Shown one piece after another: positions 54,134 to 62,648 of a stretch of DNA of 64,000 bases; within the stretch, counting starts at the first letter, position 1; each line of letters begins with the position of its first letter. The stretch lies in the NCBI RefSeq assembly GCF_000829195.1, contig NZ_AP013294.1:1809001-1873000 (forward strand), read 5' to 3'. The DNA is from Bacillus sp. OxB-1 (lineage in GTDB: Bacteria > Bacillota > Bacilli > Bacillales_A > Planococcaceae). The position numbers were made by a program, and so were the translations under genes. The notes under the pieces are model-generated. The model was not told the DNA's origin. It did not search any database and was given only the letters and a program-made list of their open reading frames with translations.

Positions 54134-55579
54134 TTGAAAGTGAATCGATGGTTCGGACTGCTGACTGTTGTGCTGCTATCCGTGTCGCTCATGCTTCCAT
54201 CGGTAGCGGAGGCGGAGAAAGTGCGCACGATAGCGGATGAAAGTATATATGACCTGCTGGTGGACCGTTTTAATAATGCCAATGGTCAAAATGATTTGAA
54301 TATCAACGCCCAGGATCCGCAGGCCTTTAACGGTGGCGATTTTGCAGGGGTCATGGACCGGTTGCAACATATTTTGGATATGGGATTCACTGTCATCTCA
54401 CTTGGTCCGGTTTTCGAAACGGCTACGTATGACGGAAATGAAGTGCTGGATTACGAAGAGCTCGAACCTCACTTTGGAACCGCGGATGAGTTCAACTCGA
54501 TGATTGAGGCAATTCATGCCAAGGATTTGAAAGTCATTGCGGATTTTCCATTAAACGGAGTGAGTGCCAATCACGTGTGGACGGATGAATTGGCCACACT
54601 TCCGGCTACAGATGGAACGGTGAATTGGGATTATGCCGACCTGGCTGTCCGGCAAGCAATCCAGGATGCCATTGTGGGATTTCTAAATACCTATGATCTG
54701 GACGGCATCCGCCTGACGAAAATCGCCGGGGTGGATACGGCCTATTTGAATGAATTGATTGCAGCCATCAAAGAAGCGGATCCGGATGCGTATGTTCTGG
54801 CCAATGAAGAAACGGACGCTGGATTTGATTTGACACCAAATGCGGAGGAAATGAATGCCCTTCGCACTTCCTTTGTTTCTTTTGACGCGGATACGTCCCC
54901 GCTCGGTATCTTCACAAGTGAACACCGGGGCCAGCTCATTCAAGTGGATGACCTGACGGGACCGCGATATACGTATGATATTGTGGAAGCGCGTATGTTT
55001 CCTCCAACTCGTTGGAAATTGGCGGCTGTTGCGTTGTTCACCATGCCGGGTGTTCCGCTGATGCCTTATGGGACAGAAATTGCGGTCAATGGTGAGCAAG
55101 CGCCGGAGAGCCATCCATACATGAATTTCAGGACGGATATGGAATTAAAGGATTATATTGCAGATCTCAACAGCTTGCGCAATCAATCCGAAACGTTCCG
55201 GTCCGGGGAATTTGAATTGCTATATAATGAGGAAGGATTCATCGTCTACAAAATCTCGTCACCGGAAGAAACGTGGATCGTCGCACTGAACAACTCGGCG
55301 AAAACAGCCAATACGGCCATTCCCGTGGATGTGATCGGGGAGAATAAAATCCTGCGCGGCTTGCTGGATGGAGATTTGATCCGTGAATCGGATGACGGGT
55401 TGTTCCGAGTCGTCTTGGAACGCGAATTGGCGGAAATTTATATTGCAAGTGAAGATGAAGGTTTCAACACTCCGTATTTGATCGCGTCGATTCTAGTTTA
55501 CGTCCTCTTCCTCGGCTTTCTGTTCGCGGTGTGGCGAAAAGGGAGACAGAAGAAAAGAGAAGAAGGTTCCCAAATATAA
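54134..55579 (+). CDS. Membrane-anchored GH13 amylase-like protein, nucleophile missing
   Basis: A 481-residue extracytoplasmic protein. TTG 54134 follows GAGGAGG. It has a signal peptide (about 1-28), an amylase-type barrel (about 35-400), a beta-domain and a C-terminal anchor helix (about 452-470) with a basic tail. The fourth-strand motif reads DGIRLT, where catalytic GH13 enzymes have an Asp at the T position. The acid/base region is VLANEETD and the last Asp region SFDADT. Loss of the nucleophile suggests a binding protein rather than a hydrolase. Confidence 0.82.
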   Translation: MKVNRWFGLLTVVLLSVSLMLPSVAEAEKVRTIADESIYDLLVDRFNNANGQNDLNINAQDPQAFNGGDFAGVMDRLQHILDMGFTVISLGPVFETATYDGNEVLDYEELEPHFGTADEFNSMIEAIHAKDLKVIADFPLNGVSANHVWTDELATLPATDGTVNWDYADLAVRQAIQDAIVGFLNTYDLDGIRLTKIAGVDTAYLNELIAAIKEADPDAYVLANEETDAGFDLTPNAEEMNALRTSFVSFDADTSPLGIFTSEHRGQLIQVDDLTGPRYTYDIVEARMFPPTRWKLAAVALFTMPGVPLMPYGTEIAVNGEQAPESHPYMNFRTDMELKDYIADLNSLRNQSETFRSGEFELLYNEEGFIVYKISSPEETWIVALNNSAKTANTAIPVDVIGENKILRGLLDGDLIRESDDGLFRVVLERELAEIYIASEDEGFNTPYLIASILVYVLFLGFLFAVWRKGRQKKREEGSQI

Positions 55580-55585
55580 AATGCA

Positions 55586-55624
55586 CTCTCTGCATGTCGA
55601 TAGTGGCGTGCAGGGAGTTTTTGT
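55586..55624 (+). terminator. Terminator after the amylase-like gene
   Basis: ACTCTCTGCATG pairs with CGTGCAGGGAGT, followed by TTTTTG. Confidence 0.8.
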
Positions 55625-55665
55625 ATTCTGTTGAAGGTTGCGGGAACAATCTGCGGTCACTTGGA

Positions 55666-55820
55666 GTTATCAGCCATTGCGCGGAAGTATCAGCCGTTCC
55701 TCTGAGATATCAGCCATTGCGCGGAAGTATCAGCCATCGCGCGAAGTTATCATCGGTTGCGTGGAAAAGTCAGCCGTCGCGCAGTAATATCAGCCGTCCG
55801 ACGAAGTTAGCAGCGTGACG
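55666..55820. repeat. Intergenic array E: AGTTATCAGCC word every 20 bp
   Basis: CAGCC or a close variant begins at 55671, 55691, 55711, 55731, 55751 (CATCG), 55771, 55791 and 55811 (CAGCG), exactly 20 bp apart. Most are preceded by AGTTAT or AGTAT and several followed by ATTGCGCGGA. The core AGTTATCAGC is the reverse complement of the array B word at 14.8 kb. It lies between the amylase-like terminator and the convergent oxidoreductase. Confidence 0.88.
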
Positions 55821-55849
55821 TCCCCATCTCATGAGGTTTCATTTGAAAA

Positions 55850-55877
55850 ATCGCCCCACCGATGGAGGCGGGGCGGA
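55850..55877 (-). terminator. Terminator of the yitU-yitS-CoADR operon
   Basis: On the minus strand CGCCCC pairs with GGGGCG and is followed by ATTTTTC. Confidence 0.75.
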
Positions 55878-55883
55878 AGTTGG

Positions 55884-57206
55884 TTATTCGGCTTTGTACC
55901 CAACCATGTTGACAGGGTCTTTTGGCGAAGAATAGGCAGGGGAGTAGGAAAGTTCCAAGGCGGCGAGATCATCGACAGTCAGGTTGCCTATGATGGCAGT
56001 GGCGATGACGTCGATCCGTTTGTCGACTCCTTTGCTGCCGACAGCCTGGGCGCCGAGGATCCGGCGGGTTTCCGGGTCGTAATGGACGCGCAGGTGGATC
56101 CAGCCATGGTCGAAGTAGTAGCCGGCATTCGTACCGCCCTCGTAGACGGAAGTGGCAAACGCCATGCCTTCGGTTTCCAGACTTTTGGCGGAATGGCCGG
56201 TCATCCCCGCCGTCAGAGAGAATAATTTCGTGATGGACGTCCCGAGGAAGCCGTTGATTTCGAGCGGTTCACCGGCGAGATGCCGGGCCGCGATATACGA
56301 TTCCCGGTGTGCATGCCAGGACAGCATGACTGTCCTCGGCTTATCCGTGAACCAGTCGGTGCCTTCCGCCGCGTCGCCGACGACGTAAATATCCGGATCC
56401 GAACTTTGCATATATCGGTTCGTTGCAATCGCCTTTGTCGGACCGAGTGCCAGCCCGGCCTCTTCCGCTAACTTTGTATCGAGTTCGATTCCGATCGTCG
56501 CAGCAAGAAAATCGACTTCCAACGTGGCTCCGCTATTGAGGATCAACCGTTTTCCTTCAATCCGCTCGATTTCTTCCTCCCGATAAAGCGTAATCCCATT
56601 TTCCTGCATTTCCTTTTCGAGCCTCTCCGAAATTTCCGGGTCCAGCACGTCCATCACCCGGTCGCCCCGCAGGATGACGGATGTCTCGATTCCACGATGG
56701 ACGAAGTTCTCCGCCAGTTCGATGCCGATGAACCCGCCTCCGATGACGGCACAGGACTTCGGTTTTTCTTGCGAGATGAAATCCAGAATCTCTTCCATTT
56801 GTCCATAGCTCTTCAAGGTGAATAAAGGCAGCTCCCCGGCATCCAAATCGGGGACCCGCGCCTGGCCGCCCGGGGACAGGATGAGCTTGTCATACGGTTC
56901 ATGGAATGTGACCCCCGTAGTCATATTGCGGACGAAGACGATTTTCGCTTTCCGGTCGATGGACAGGACATCGTGCTCCAAGCGCACAACGATGTCCCGC
57001 TTCTGGCCGAATTTCTCGGGGGACGGTCCGGCTATTTTTGATTTATCTTTAATCAACCCGCCAATGACGTAGGGCATGCCACATGTGCCATACCCGAAAA
57101 CCGGATCCCGTCCGAACAGGGTGATATCCGAATCCGGCAATGCCCGCCTGATCTGGGAAGCGGCTGTCGAACCTCCCGCAATGCCTCCTACAATGACAAT
57201 TTTCAT
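55884..57206 (-). CDS. CoA-disulfide-reductase-like flavoprotein
   Basis: An FAD/NAD(P)H-dependent oxidoreductase of 440 residues. FAD binding is at residues 4-14 (IVGGIAGGSTAA). The redox cysteine is in GYGTCGMPYVIGG near residue 43. The NAD(P) domain is CAVIGGGFIGIELAENF, and the second FAD motif is DIYVVGDAAE. This single-cysteine pattern fits CoA disulfide reductases and NADH oxidases. In CoA-disulfide reductases it recycles CoA as the low-mass thiol. It is the last gene of a leftward operon. Confidence 0.88.
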   Translation of the reverse strand: MKIVIVGGIAGGSTAASQIRRALPDSDITLFGRDPVFGYGTCGMPYVIGGLIKDKSKIAGPSPEKFGQKRDIVVRLEHDVLSIDRKAKIVFVRNMTTGVTFHEPYDKLILSPGGQARVPDLDAGELPLFTLKSYGQMEEILDFISQEKPKSCAVIGGGFIGIELAENFVHRGIETSVILRGDRVMDVLDPEISERLEKEMQENGITLYREEEIERIEGKRLILNSGATLEVDFLAATIGIELDTKLAEEAGLALGPTKAIATNRYMQSSDPDIYVVGDAAEGTDWFTDKPRTVMLSWHAHRESYIAARHLAGEPLEINGFLGTSITKLFSLTAGMTGHSAKSLETEGMAFATSVYEGGTNAGYYFDHGWIHLRVHYDPETRRILGAQAVGSKGVDKRIDVIATAIIGNLTVDDLAALELSYSPAYSSPKDPVNMVGYKAE

Positions 57207-57227
57207 GAGTGGAGTCCTCCTTCGGTG

Positions 57228-58085
57228 TCAGTTTTCCGGCAGTTTATTCAAGAAAAACACAGAGATCGTTCCGGGACCGGCATGGGCGCCGATTGCAGAC
57301 CCGATCATATGGATTTCGATGGACTCCGGGTGGAACCTCTCTTCGATGGTCGCCTTCACTTCATTGGCCATCGCTTCATCATCCCCATGGCTGATTGCCA
57401 CGTGCTGTTTGTCCAGTCCGCTTCCGCGTTCCCCGATGAGATCGACCATCCGGCGCAGCACTTTCTTGCGACCGCGGTGTTTTTCAATCGGTACAAGTTT
57501 GCCACCTTCGACATGCAGCAGTGGCTTGATGTTCAATAACCCCCCGATGAACGCGCTCGCTTTCGAGACCCGGCCGCCTTTCGCCAAATAATCCAAGTCC
57601 TCCACGGTGAAAAGATGTTCCATATGATTCGCCATGAACCGGATTTTCCGCTCAATTGTCCGGACATCGTCCCCGGCATCCCGTAATCGGACCGCTTCTT
57701 TGACAAGAAGGCCGTACCCGAGGGAGGCGCATTTGGAGTCGATGATAACGAGGTTCATATTCGGATTGGTCGCCTTCACTTGGTCTTTCATCATGACGGC
57801 GGTATCATGGGTTCCGGATAATTCGGAGGAGAAAGCGATGTAGATGCCGTCCTCGCCCGTTGCTGCGAACTCTTTCCACGTAGCGAGCAGCAGTTCCGGC
57901 GATGCTTGGGAAGTCTTCGGATGTTGGCCTTCGCGGATCGCTTTATACACTTCTTTGGAATCAACGGAGACGATGTCGTCAAATTCCTGGCCGTTGACAA
58001 GGACACGCAACGGAATCAGGGTCACATCGTTTTCCTCGAAAAACGTTTTAGGTAAATCACAGGCGCTGTCAGCAAAAATTCTCAT
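57228..58085 (-). CDS. yitS: DegV-family fatty-acid-binding protein (YitS-like)
   Basis: A 285-residue DegV protein, which binds one fatty acid and in Firmicutes presents it to a fatty-acid kinase. ATG 58085 lies six bases after GGGAGGA; ATG 58091 is too close to it. Typical motifs are IFADSACDLPKTFFEEN, SSELSGTHDTA and GHGDDEA-like SHGDDEAMANEV. In B. subtilis yitS lies in the same yitS-yitU-yitV-yitW group. Confidence 0.88.
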   Translation of the reverse strand: MRIFADSACDLPKTFFEENDVTLIPLRVLVNGQEFDDIVSVDSKEVYKAIREGQHPKTSQASPELLLATWKEFAATGEDGIYIAFSSELSGTHDTAVMMKDQVKATNPNMNLVIIDSKCASLGYGLLVKEAVRLRDAGDDVRTIERKIRFMANHMEHLFTVEDLDYLAKGGRVSKASAFIGGLLNIKPLLHVEGGKLVPIEKHRGRKKVLRRMVDLIGERGSGLDKQHVAISHGDDEAMANEVKATIEERFHPESIEIHMIGSAIGAHAGPGTISVFFLNKLPEN

Positions 58086-58110
58086 TCCCATTCCTCCCGA
58101 TTGTTAATTA

Positions 58111-58917
58111 CTATAGTTGCAGCCGTTCTTGTAAAATATGGGCGATGCCGTCTTCGTTATTCGTCAATGTCACTTCATCGGCGATCGTTTTCAAACGGTC
58201 GATCGCATTGCCCATGGCGACGCCTACCCCGGCATAGTCGATCATTTCGAGATCATTGTCCTCGTCGCCGAATGCAATGATCCGATCTCGGGGAATATCC
58301 ATCCATTTCGCGACGTGCGAGATGCCGACTGCTTTATTCAACCCGTGGCGCACGATTTCGATGACATCGAATGGAGCGCCCCACCGGCGATGGTCGATGA
58401 CTTCTGCGTGGACTTCGGCAAGATGTCGACGGATTGGATCGACATCCTTGGAGTCCGCTTGGATGAGCAAGCTCGTCGGATCGACGCGTAAATATTTACG
58501 GATGTCGCCTGCTGTAATTCGAGGATCCCCGAAGCCGAAAATGTTAAGCAGCTTCTCATCATGGCGCTGCATATAGACGTCATCCAGCACTTCCGCCACA
58601 ATATTTTGGAATGAAAAATCCTGCATGGCATCGATGACATCATTGACGACGGGAAGCGAGATCGTTTCATGGACCGGCTTCCACGACAGGTCACCCGGCC
58701 GGTGTACATAGGCACCGTTGAAGTTGACGATCGGGGTGTTCAACCCGAGTTGCCTGTAATAAACTTCGCTTGCACGATACGGGCGGCCGGTAGCAATCAT
58801 GATCTGATGCCCGTTTTCTTCTGCTTTTTTCAAAGTGTCTGCTGTTTTTTCAGGGATGGTTTTTTCATCGGTGAGAAGTGTTCCATCCAAGTCGAGGACG
58901 ATCAAATGCGGTTTCAA
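58111..58917 (-). CDS. yitU: Cof-type HAD phosphatase (YitU-like)
   Basis: A HAD phosphatase of 268 residues starting at TTG 58917 after AAAGGAGGAG. Motif I is VLDLDGTLLTDEK (Asp9 and Asp11). A C2B cap domain (about 85-190) follows. Motif IV is AFGDEDNDLEMI. B. subtilis YitU dephosphorylates a riboflavin-pathway intermediate and FMN, a plausible role here. Transcribed leftward before the DegV gene. Confidence 0.88.
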   Translation of the reverse strand: MKPHLIVLDLDGTLLTDEKTIPEKTADTLKKAEENGHQIMIATGRPYRASEVYYRQLGLNTPIVNFNGAYVHRPGDLSWKPVHETISLPVVNDVIDAMQDFSFQNIVAEVLDDVYMQRHDEKLLNIFGFGDPRITAGDIRKYLRVDPTSLLIQADSKDVDPIRRHLAEVHAEVIDHRRWGAPFDVIEIVRHGLNKAVGISHVAKWMDIPRDRIIAFGDEDNDLEMIDYAGVGVAMGNAIDRLKTIADEVTLTNNEDGIAHILQERLQL

Positions 58918-59055
58918 GAAAACTCCTCCTTTACAACTTCAGTCTATCGTTTCCCCGTATAATAAGTCAAAAAAACCCGATAGCGAACTTTTCATTTTGT
59001 TTTATTAGAAAAACTTTGGTACGCTCTTTTATAAAGAAAGGAAGGGGATGTCGGC

Positions 59056-59829
59056 GTGATTGTAACGGATGAGGTGTGGGGAAATATCCCTTTATTGCAT
59101 ATAGTGGAAAAAGAGTTGGAGACTCCGGAAATGCCGGTCATGATCTTCCTGCATGGTTTTACGAGTGCGAAGGAACATAATTTGCACTATGCCTATCAGA
59201 TGGCTAAAAAAGGGCTGCGTGTCCTGTTGCCGGATGCACATCTCCACGGCGTCCGGGCGGAGGAGCTGGATGAAGTGCAACTGAGTTTACGATTTTGGGA
59301 GATTGTGTTGACGTCGCTTGAAGAAGTGGGCGTCTTGAAGGATGAATTGGCAAAACGGGATCTGCCTGCTGTAAAGGTCGGGCTTGGGGGAACGTCCATG
59401 GGAGGCATCACAACATTAGGTTGCCTCACGCTCTATGATTGGATTGATGCGGCGGCAGTCATGATGGGTGCACCGAACTACGTTCAGCTGGCGAAGGCGC
59501 AAATGGCCCAGTTCGAAAGGGGCGGCTTTAAATTGCCGATCACGGATGAGGAACGTCGCAACTTGCTCGATACGCTGGCTCGGTTCGATTTGACGAAGCA
59601 TCGGCCGGCGCTGGCGAAACGCCCGGTCTTTTTCTGGCATGGCCGGAATGACACGACTGTACCGTACGAGCCGACGTTCAATTTCTATAATGCGGTGAAA
59701 TCGGATTATGCGGATCATCCGCATGATTTTGAATTCATGACGGATGAAACGGCGGGCCATGCCGTTTCCAGACCGGGGATGCTGCGCGCGGCGGATTGGA
59801 TGGCCTTCTATTTGAAGGGGCGGCCCTGA
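59056..59829 (+). CDS. yitV: Alpha/beta hydrolase (YitV-like)
   Basis: An alpha/beta-hydrolase of 257 residues from GTG 59056 after AAGGAAGGGG. The oxyanion loop is FLHGFTSAKEHN, the nucleophile serine is in GLGGTSMGGITTLG, and the acid/base region is WHGRNDTTVP with His in TAGHAVSRPG. An esterase or peptidase is likely. It forms a short unit with yitW. Confidence 0.88.
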   Translation: MIVTDEVWGNIPLLHIVEKELETPEMPVMIFLHGFTSAKEHNLHYAYQMAKKGLRVLLPDAHLHGVRAEELDEVQLSLRFWEIVLTSLEEVGVLKDELAKRDLPAVKVGLGGTSMGGITTLGCLTLYDWIDAAAVMMGAPNYVQLAKAQMAQFERGGFKLPITDEERRNLLDTLARFDLTKHRPALAKRPVFFWHGRNDTTVPYEPTFNFYNAVKSDYADHPHDFEFMTDETAGHAVSRPGMLRAADWMAFYLKGRP

Positions 59830-59871
59830 CTCTGTTATGATGAAGGTATTAACGGAGTGGGAGGTATGAAA

Positions 59872-60180
59872 ATGGATCAGGACATGAAAGACAGCATCAT
59901 GGGCGTTTTGGAAAACGTGATTGACCCCGAGCTGGGAGTCGATATTGTCAATCTGGGACTTGTCTATGATGCGGAACTCGACGAAGCCGGAAAAGCGATC
60001 GTTACGATGACACTTACCTCGATGGGCTGTCCGATGGGCCCGCAAATCGTAGCCAATATCAAGCAGGAATTGATGGAGTTGCCAGAAGTGAAAGATGTCG
60101 ACGTCAACATCGTATGGAATCCGCCTTGGTCGCGTGATATGATGTCGCGTTACGCTAAAATGGCACTCGGAGTTCGATAA
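59872..60180 (+). CDS. yitW: MIP18/DUF59 iron-sulfur assembly protein (YitW-like)
   Basis: A 102-residue MIP18-family protein that helps deliver iron-sulfur clusters. ATG 59872 lies seven bases after GGAGGT; ATG 59866 is adjacent to it. Motifs VIDPELGVDIVNLGLVYD and TSMGCPMGP with the family cysteine, then VWNPPWSRDMMS, are intact. It follows yitV by 42 bp. Confidence 0.93.
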   Translation: MDQDMKDSIMGVLENVIDPELGVDIVNLGLVYDAELDEAGKAIVTMTLTSMGCPMGPQIVANIKQELMELPEVKDVDVNIVWNPPWSRDMMSRYAKMALGVR

Positions 60181-60284
60181 TCCAATACGTTTGAATCGGG
60201 GTTAATTCGATTCAAAGCTCGTGACATCATTTTGTAATTTGCGGTCTTTTGCACGTCGTCTGAATAAAAGACAAGGCCGAATTC

Positions 60285-60313
60285 ATCCCGCTACTTGCAA
60301 AGGTGGGATTTTC
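60285..60313 (+). terminator. Candidate terminator after yitW
   Basis: ATCCC pairs with GGGAT around a 15-base loop, followed by TTTT. Flanking it, CTGAATAAAAG occurs twice (near 60260 and 60315), the first within a GTCTTTT/AAAAGAC stem. This may be a leader structure; I cannot name a riboswitch class. Confidence 0.4.
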
Positions 60314-60331
60314 ACTGAATAAAAGCAATCG

Positions 60332-60367
60332 AAATCGCCGTCAAGCATCTTTGATGGCGATTTTTTG
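60332..60367 (+). terminator. Terminator or attenuator before the GAF pseudogene
   Basis: AAATCGCCGTCAA pairs with TTTGATGGCGATTTTTT. It is a strong hairpin with T tract 26 bases before the next start codon. Confidence 0.75.
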
Positions 60368-60392
60368 CTAGATGAAAGCGGGGAGGGAACCG

Positions 60393-60938
60393 ATGCAGAC
60401 AGTCAAGCAGATCATGCATCATCTGGAACCACTGGAAACAATGCAGGATTTCCGGAATGAAACCTTGCGTATCTTCGACTGATATTTCGGGTTGGAACGG
60501 TCCGTTTTCTGGCTATGCGGGAAGGGTGGCGTAATCCACGACCCGGTCGTTCATAATATTAAGCCGGTTGTTCTGGAGAGTTACGTAGATTATGTGGAGG
60601 ACGATTTTCTGCTGCCTGCCCGAGTGCAGGCCAATCTTGATACGGCAAGAGTGCTCCGGTTGAACGATGTCGTAACCGAGTCCGAATATGAAAGAAGTGC
60701 GTTCTATCAGGAGTTCATGGAACCGAAAGGAAACTATCATGAAATGGGCGTCTATTTAGTATCGGGCAATCAGCTAGTCGGCGGTATTTCATTCACAGCA
60801 GGCAGGCGCAACCCGTTCGAGAATGAAATGATCCTTGAGAGTGTCGAAGTGATTTCCTATTATGTATCGATGAAACTGCAAACGTTTTTACAGAGGGATC
60901 CGTTGGAACGACTTGAGCTGACGCCGGAGTATTGTACA
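60393..60938 (+). pseudogene. GAF-domain protein with in-frame stop, truncated
   Basis: ATG 60393 follows GGGGAGGGA. The frame reads MQTVKQIMHHLEPLETMQDF and reaches TGA at 60480, then continues in the same frame with YFGLERSVFWL to about 60938. Together they resemble the GAF half of a GAF-LuxR regulator. The final RLELTPEYC suggests the beginning of the helix-turn-helix, which is missing. At this point the sequence joins the 3' side of an opposite-strand nitrilase remnant. A decayed gene. Confidence 0.65.
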
Positions 60939-60942
60939 CATT

Positions 60943-61233
60943 GCCGTCGTCCCCTAATTCGAAATAGGACCCGGGCGCAATCCACTTCTTCATTGCCTTC
61001 GCTTTCTCTGTAAGCGCTTTCGTAGAAGGGCCGCCTGGAATTGGTTCGGCCATTTGCCGCCAGTTGATCGGCTCGATGCCATTCAAGCAAAGTTCCGGGA
61101 AAGCGATTAGATCGACTGTCGGGTTCATGAAGGTGACTTGGTCGACATACGCCATCATCGCCTTCAGATTTTCTTTCTTCTTTTGCTACGGATCTGGATG
61201 TCCGCTCGGCGAAGCCATTTGGATAATTGCCAT
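60943..61233 (-). pseudogene. Nitrilase-superfamily fragment with in-frame stop
   Basis: Read leftward from ATG 61233: MAIIQMASPSGHPDP, then TAG, then QKKKENLKAMMAYVDQV and TVDLIAFPELCLNGIE. The FPEL glutamate is the first catalytic residue of the carbon-nitrogen hydrolase superfamily. Only the N-terminal 95 or so residues remain; lysine and cysteine motifs are absent. It is joined tail to tail to the GAF remnant. Confidence 0.7.
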
Positions 61234-61393
61234 GTTCAAGTACGTCATTCATTCCAACCCCTTTCGTTTATTAATTCAATTTATACTGAATATTCATGGC
61301 GAATCCATTACTCGAAAGAGTAATCTTTTGGGTCGGTTTATGGACGGTGTTCGAGGGTAAAGAGGAAAGATGGATACCCCATTGAAAGGAGAG

Positions 61394-61880
61394 ATGCTGT
61401 ATTTTTGGCCTTTCCGATTTCGCACGGTTTGCGTTATCCCTCTTCATCCTTTTGCCGCTCGTGTCGTTTGTCCACTCGATTGGCCATTCGTTTATGGCAG
61501 CTCTGTTCGGCGGTTGGGCGCGGTTTGCATTGGGGAGGGGGAAAGTATTGTTTTGCATCGGGGCCATCACGGTTCATCGGATCTATTTCCTCGATTCGAA
61601 TGTCCGGTACTCGCGTTTACGTTGGAGCAACCGGTTCACTCATTTCATGGTGCATGCAGGCGGCGTCCTGTTCAATATCGGTTCCGTGCTGCTGTTGAAT
61701 TACCTGATTTCACATGGAATCATGAAAGACCGGAACTACCTTTTTCTCTATTCCTATTTTTCGATCTGGTTTGCGTTTATCTCGCTCATCCCGGTCGACT
61801 ACGGGAATGGCAGCTATAGTGACGGGCTGAACCTGTATTATATTATGAAACATCGGGAGTTCCCTCAATTGTATAATTGA
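61394..61880 (+). pseudogene. M50-like membrane protein, catalytic Glu replaced, probable frameshift
   Basis: ATG 61394, after AAAGGAG, starts MLYF and then needs one fewer T in the TTTTT run near 61404 to join the main frame, which reads LPLVSFVHSIGHSF through to 61880. The result has about 160 residues and several membrane helices. The zinc motif of M50 site-2 proteases, HExGH, is HSIGH here, and the second motif appears as IPVDYGNGSYSDGLNLYYI. With Ser in place of Glu it should be inactive as a protease. Either a degenerate paralogue or a decaying gene; no named family is certain. Confidence 0.5.
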
Positions 61881-61993
61881 GAGAATACCGGTGTTTTTTA
61901 ATTGGAAGGTGGGATGCGCTTGGAAGGGAAACAACGTCATATGTCGAATGTAAGCAAGTGGCAGTGATTTACATAATGGAAGGGGTCGGTCTT

Positions 61994-62476
61994 ATGTCAT
62001 TCAAAACAGCAGACCTATGCGATGAATTTGCAAATGAAGTGAAAGTTTGCATGATGGAGTTCAATTCGTATGGAAAGCATAAGCGGTTTTCCGGTCCGAT
62101 TGAGACGGTTCGGGTGTTTGAAGACAATGTGCTAGTGAAAGAAGCGTTGCAGACTATCCCGGAAGGCAGCGTGCTCGTTGTCGATGGGGGTGGATCAAAA
62201 CGGTGCGCGCTTATGGGAGATCTGCTCGGTGATATTGCGCAAACGCGGAAATTGGCGGGCGTCATCATTAATGGATGCGCACGGGATACGGCGGATATCG
62301 GCCAACAGGAGATTGGCGTGTTCGCAATCGGAAGCCATCCGATGAAAAGCATTAAGCAAGGGAAGGGCGAACGCAATATTACGTTGAATTTCGGCGATAT
62401 CGATTGGGAGCCGGGGCATTATGTGTATGCGGATGAGGATGGGGTCATCGTCGCTGCCCGGAATTTGATCGGTTGA
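61994..62476 (+). CDS. RraA-like / HMG aldolase family protein
   Basis: A 160-residue protein of the RraA/HMG-aldolase fold. ATG 61994 follows GGAAGGGG. Motifs TADLCDEFANEV, GGGSKRCALMGDLLGDIA and GVIINGCARDTADI are typical, and the last two supply metal and substrate contacts. In E. coli RraA inhibits RNase E, but related Bacillota proteins may act as aldolases on pyruvate-derived oxo-acids. The substrate here is unknown. Confidence 0.85.
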   Translation: MSFKTADLCDEFANEVKVCMMEFNSYGKHKRFSGPIETVRVFEDNVLVKEALQTIPEGSVLVVDGGGSKRCALMGDLLGDIAQTRKLAGVIINGCARDTADIGQQEIGVFAIGSHPMKSIKQGKGERNITLNFGDIDWEPGHYVYADEDGVIVAARNLIG

Positions 62477-62480
62477 ATTG

Positions 62481-62526
62481 GACATCCTTTGGGGGAGGCG
62501 TAGCCTTTTTCCGAAGGATGTTTTGT
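62481..62526 (+). terminator. Terminator after the RraA-like gene
   Basis: ACATCCTT pairs with AAGGATGT across an internal loop, followed by TTTTG. Confidence 0.65.
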
Positions 62527-62571
62527 TATTTCTGCTGCCATTCGGGTAAGAGGGAATGGAAAGTGGATTTC

Positions 62572-62600
62572 TTTACTTTTGGAGAAATTCATATTATAAT
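62572..62600 (+). promoter_or_regulatory. SigA-type promoter of clpB
   Basis: TTTACT (62572-62577), 17 bases, TATAAT (62595-62600). Confidence 0.7.
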
Positions 62601-62607
62601 TTTAATT

Positions 62608-62624
62608 AATCAAAGATAGTCAAA
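62608..62624 (+). promoter_or_regulatory. CtsR operator before clpB
   Basis: AATCAAAGATAGTCAAA matches the CtsR direct repeat GGTCAAANANRGTCAAA at 15 of 17 positions. It overlaps the expected transcription start, as at other CtsR-controlled clp genes. A further GTCAAA follows at once. Confidence 0.75.
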
Positions 62625-62648
62625 GTCAAATGAAAGAAGTGAATTGAC

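Noticed and set aside
60230-60367. Riboswitch before the GAF pseudogene
   Set aside because: Two hairpins and a duplicated CTGAATAAAAG are present, but no known riboswitch core could be matched by eye; recorded only as terminators.
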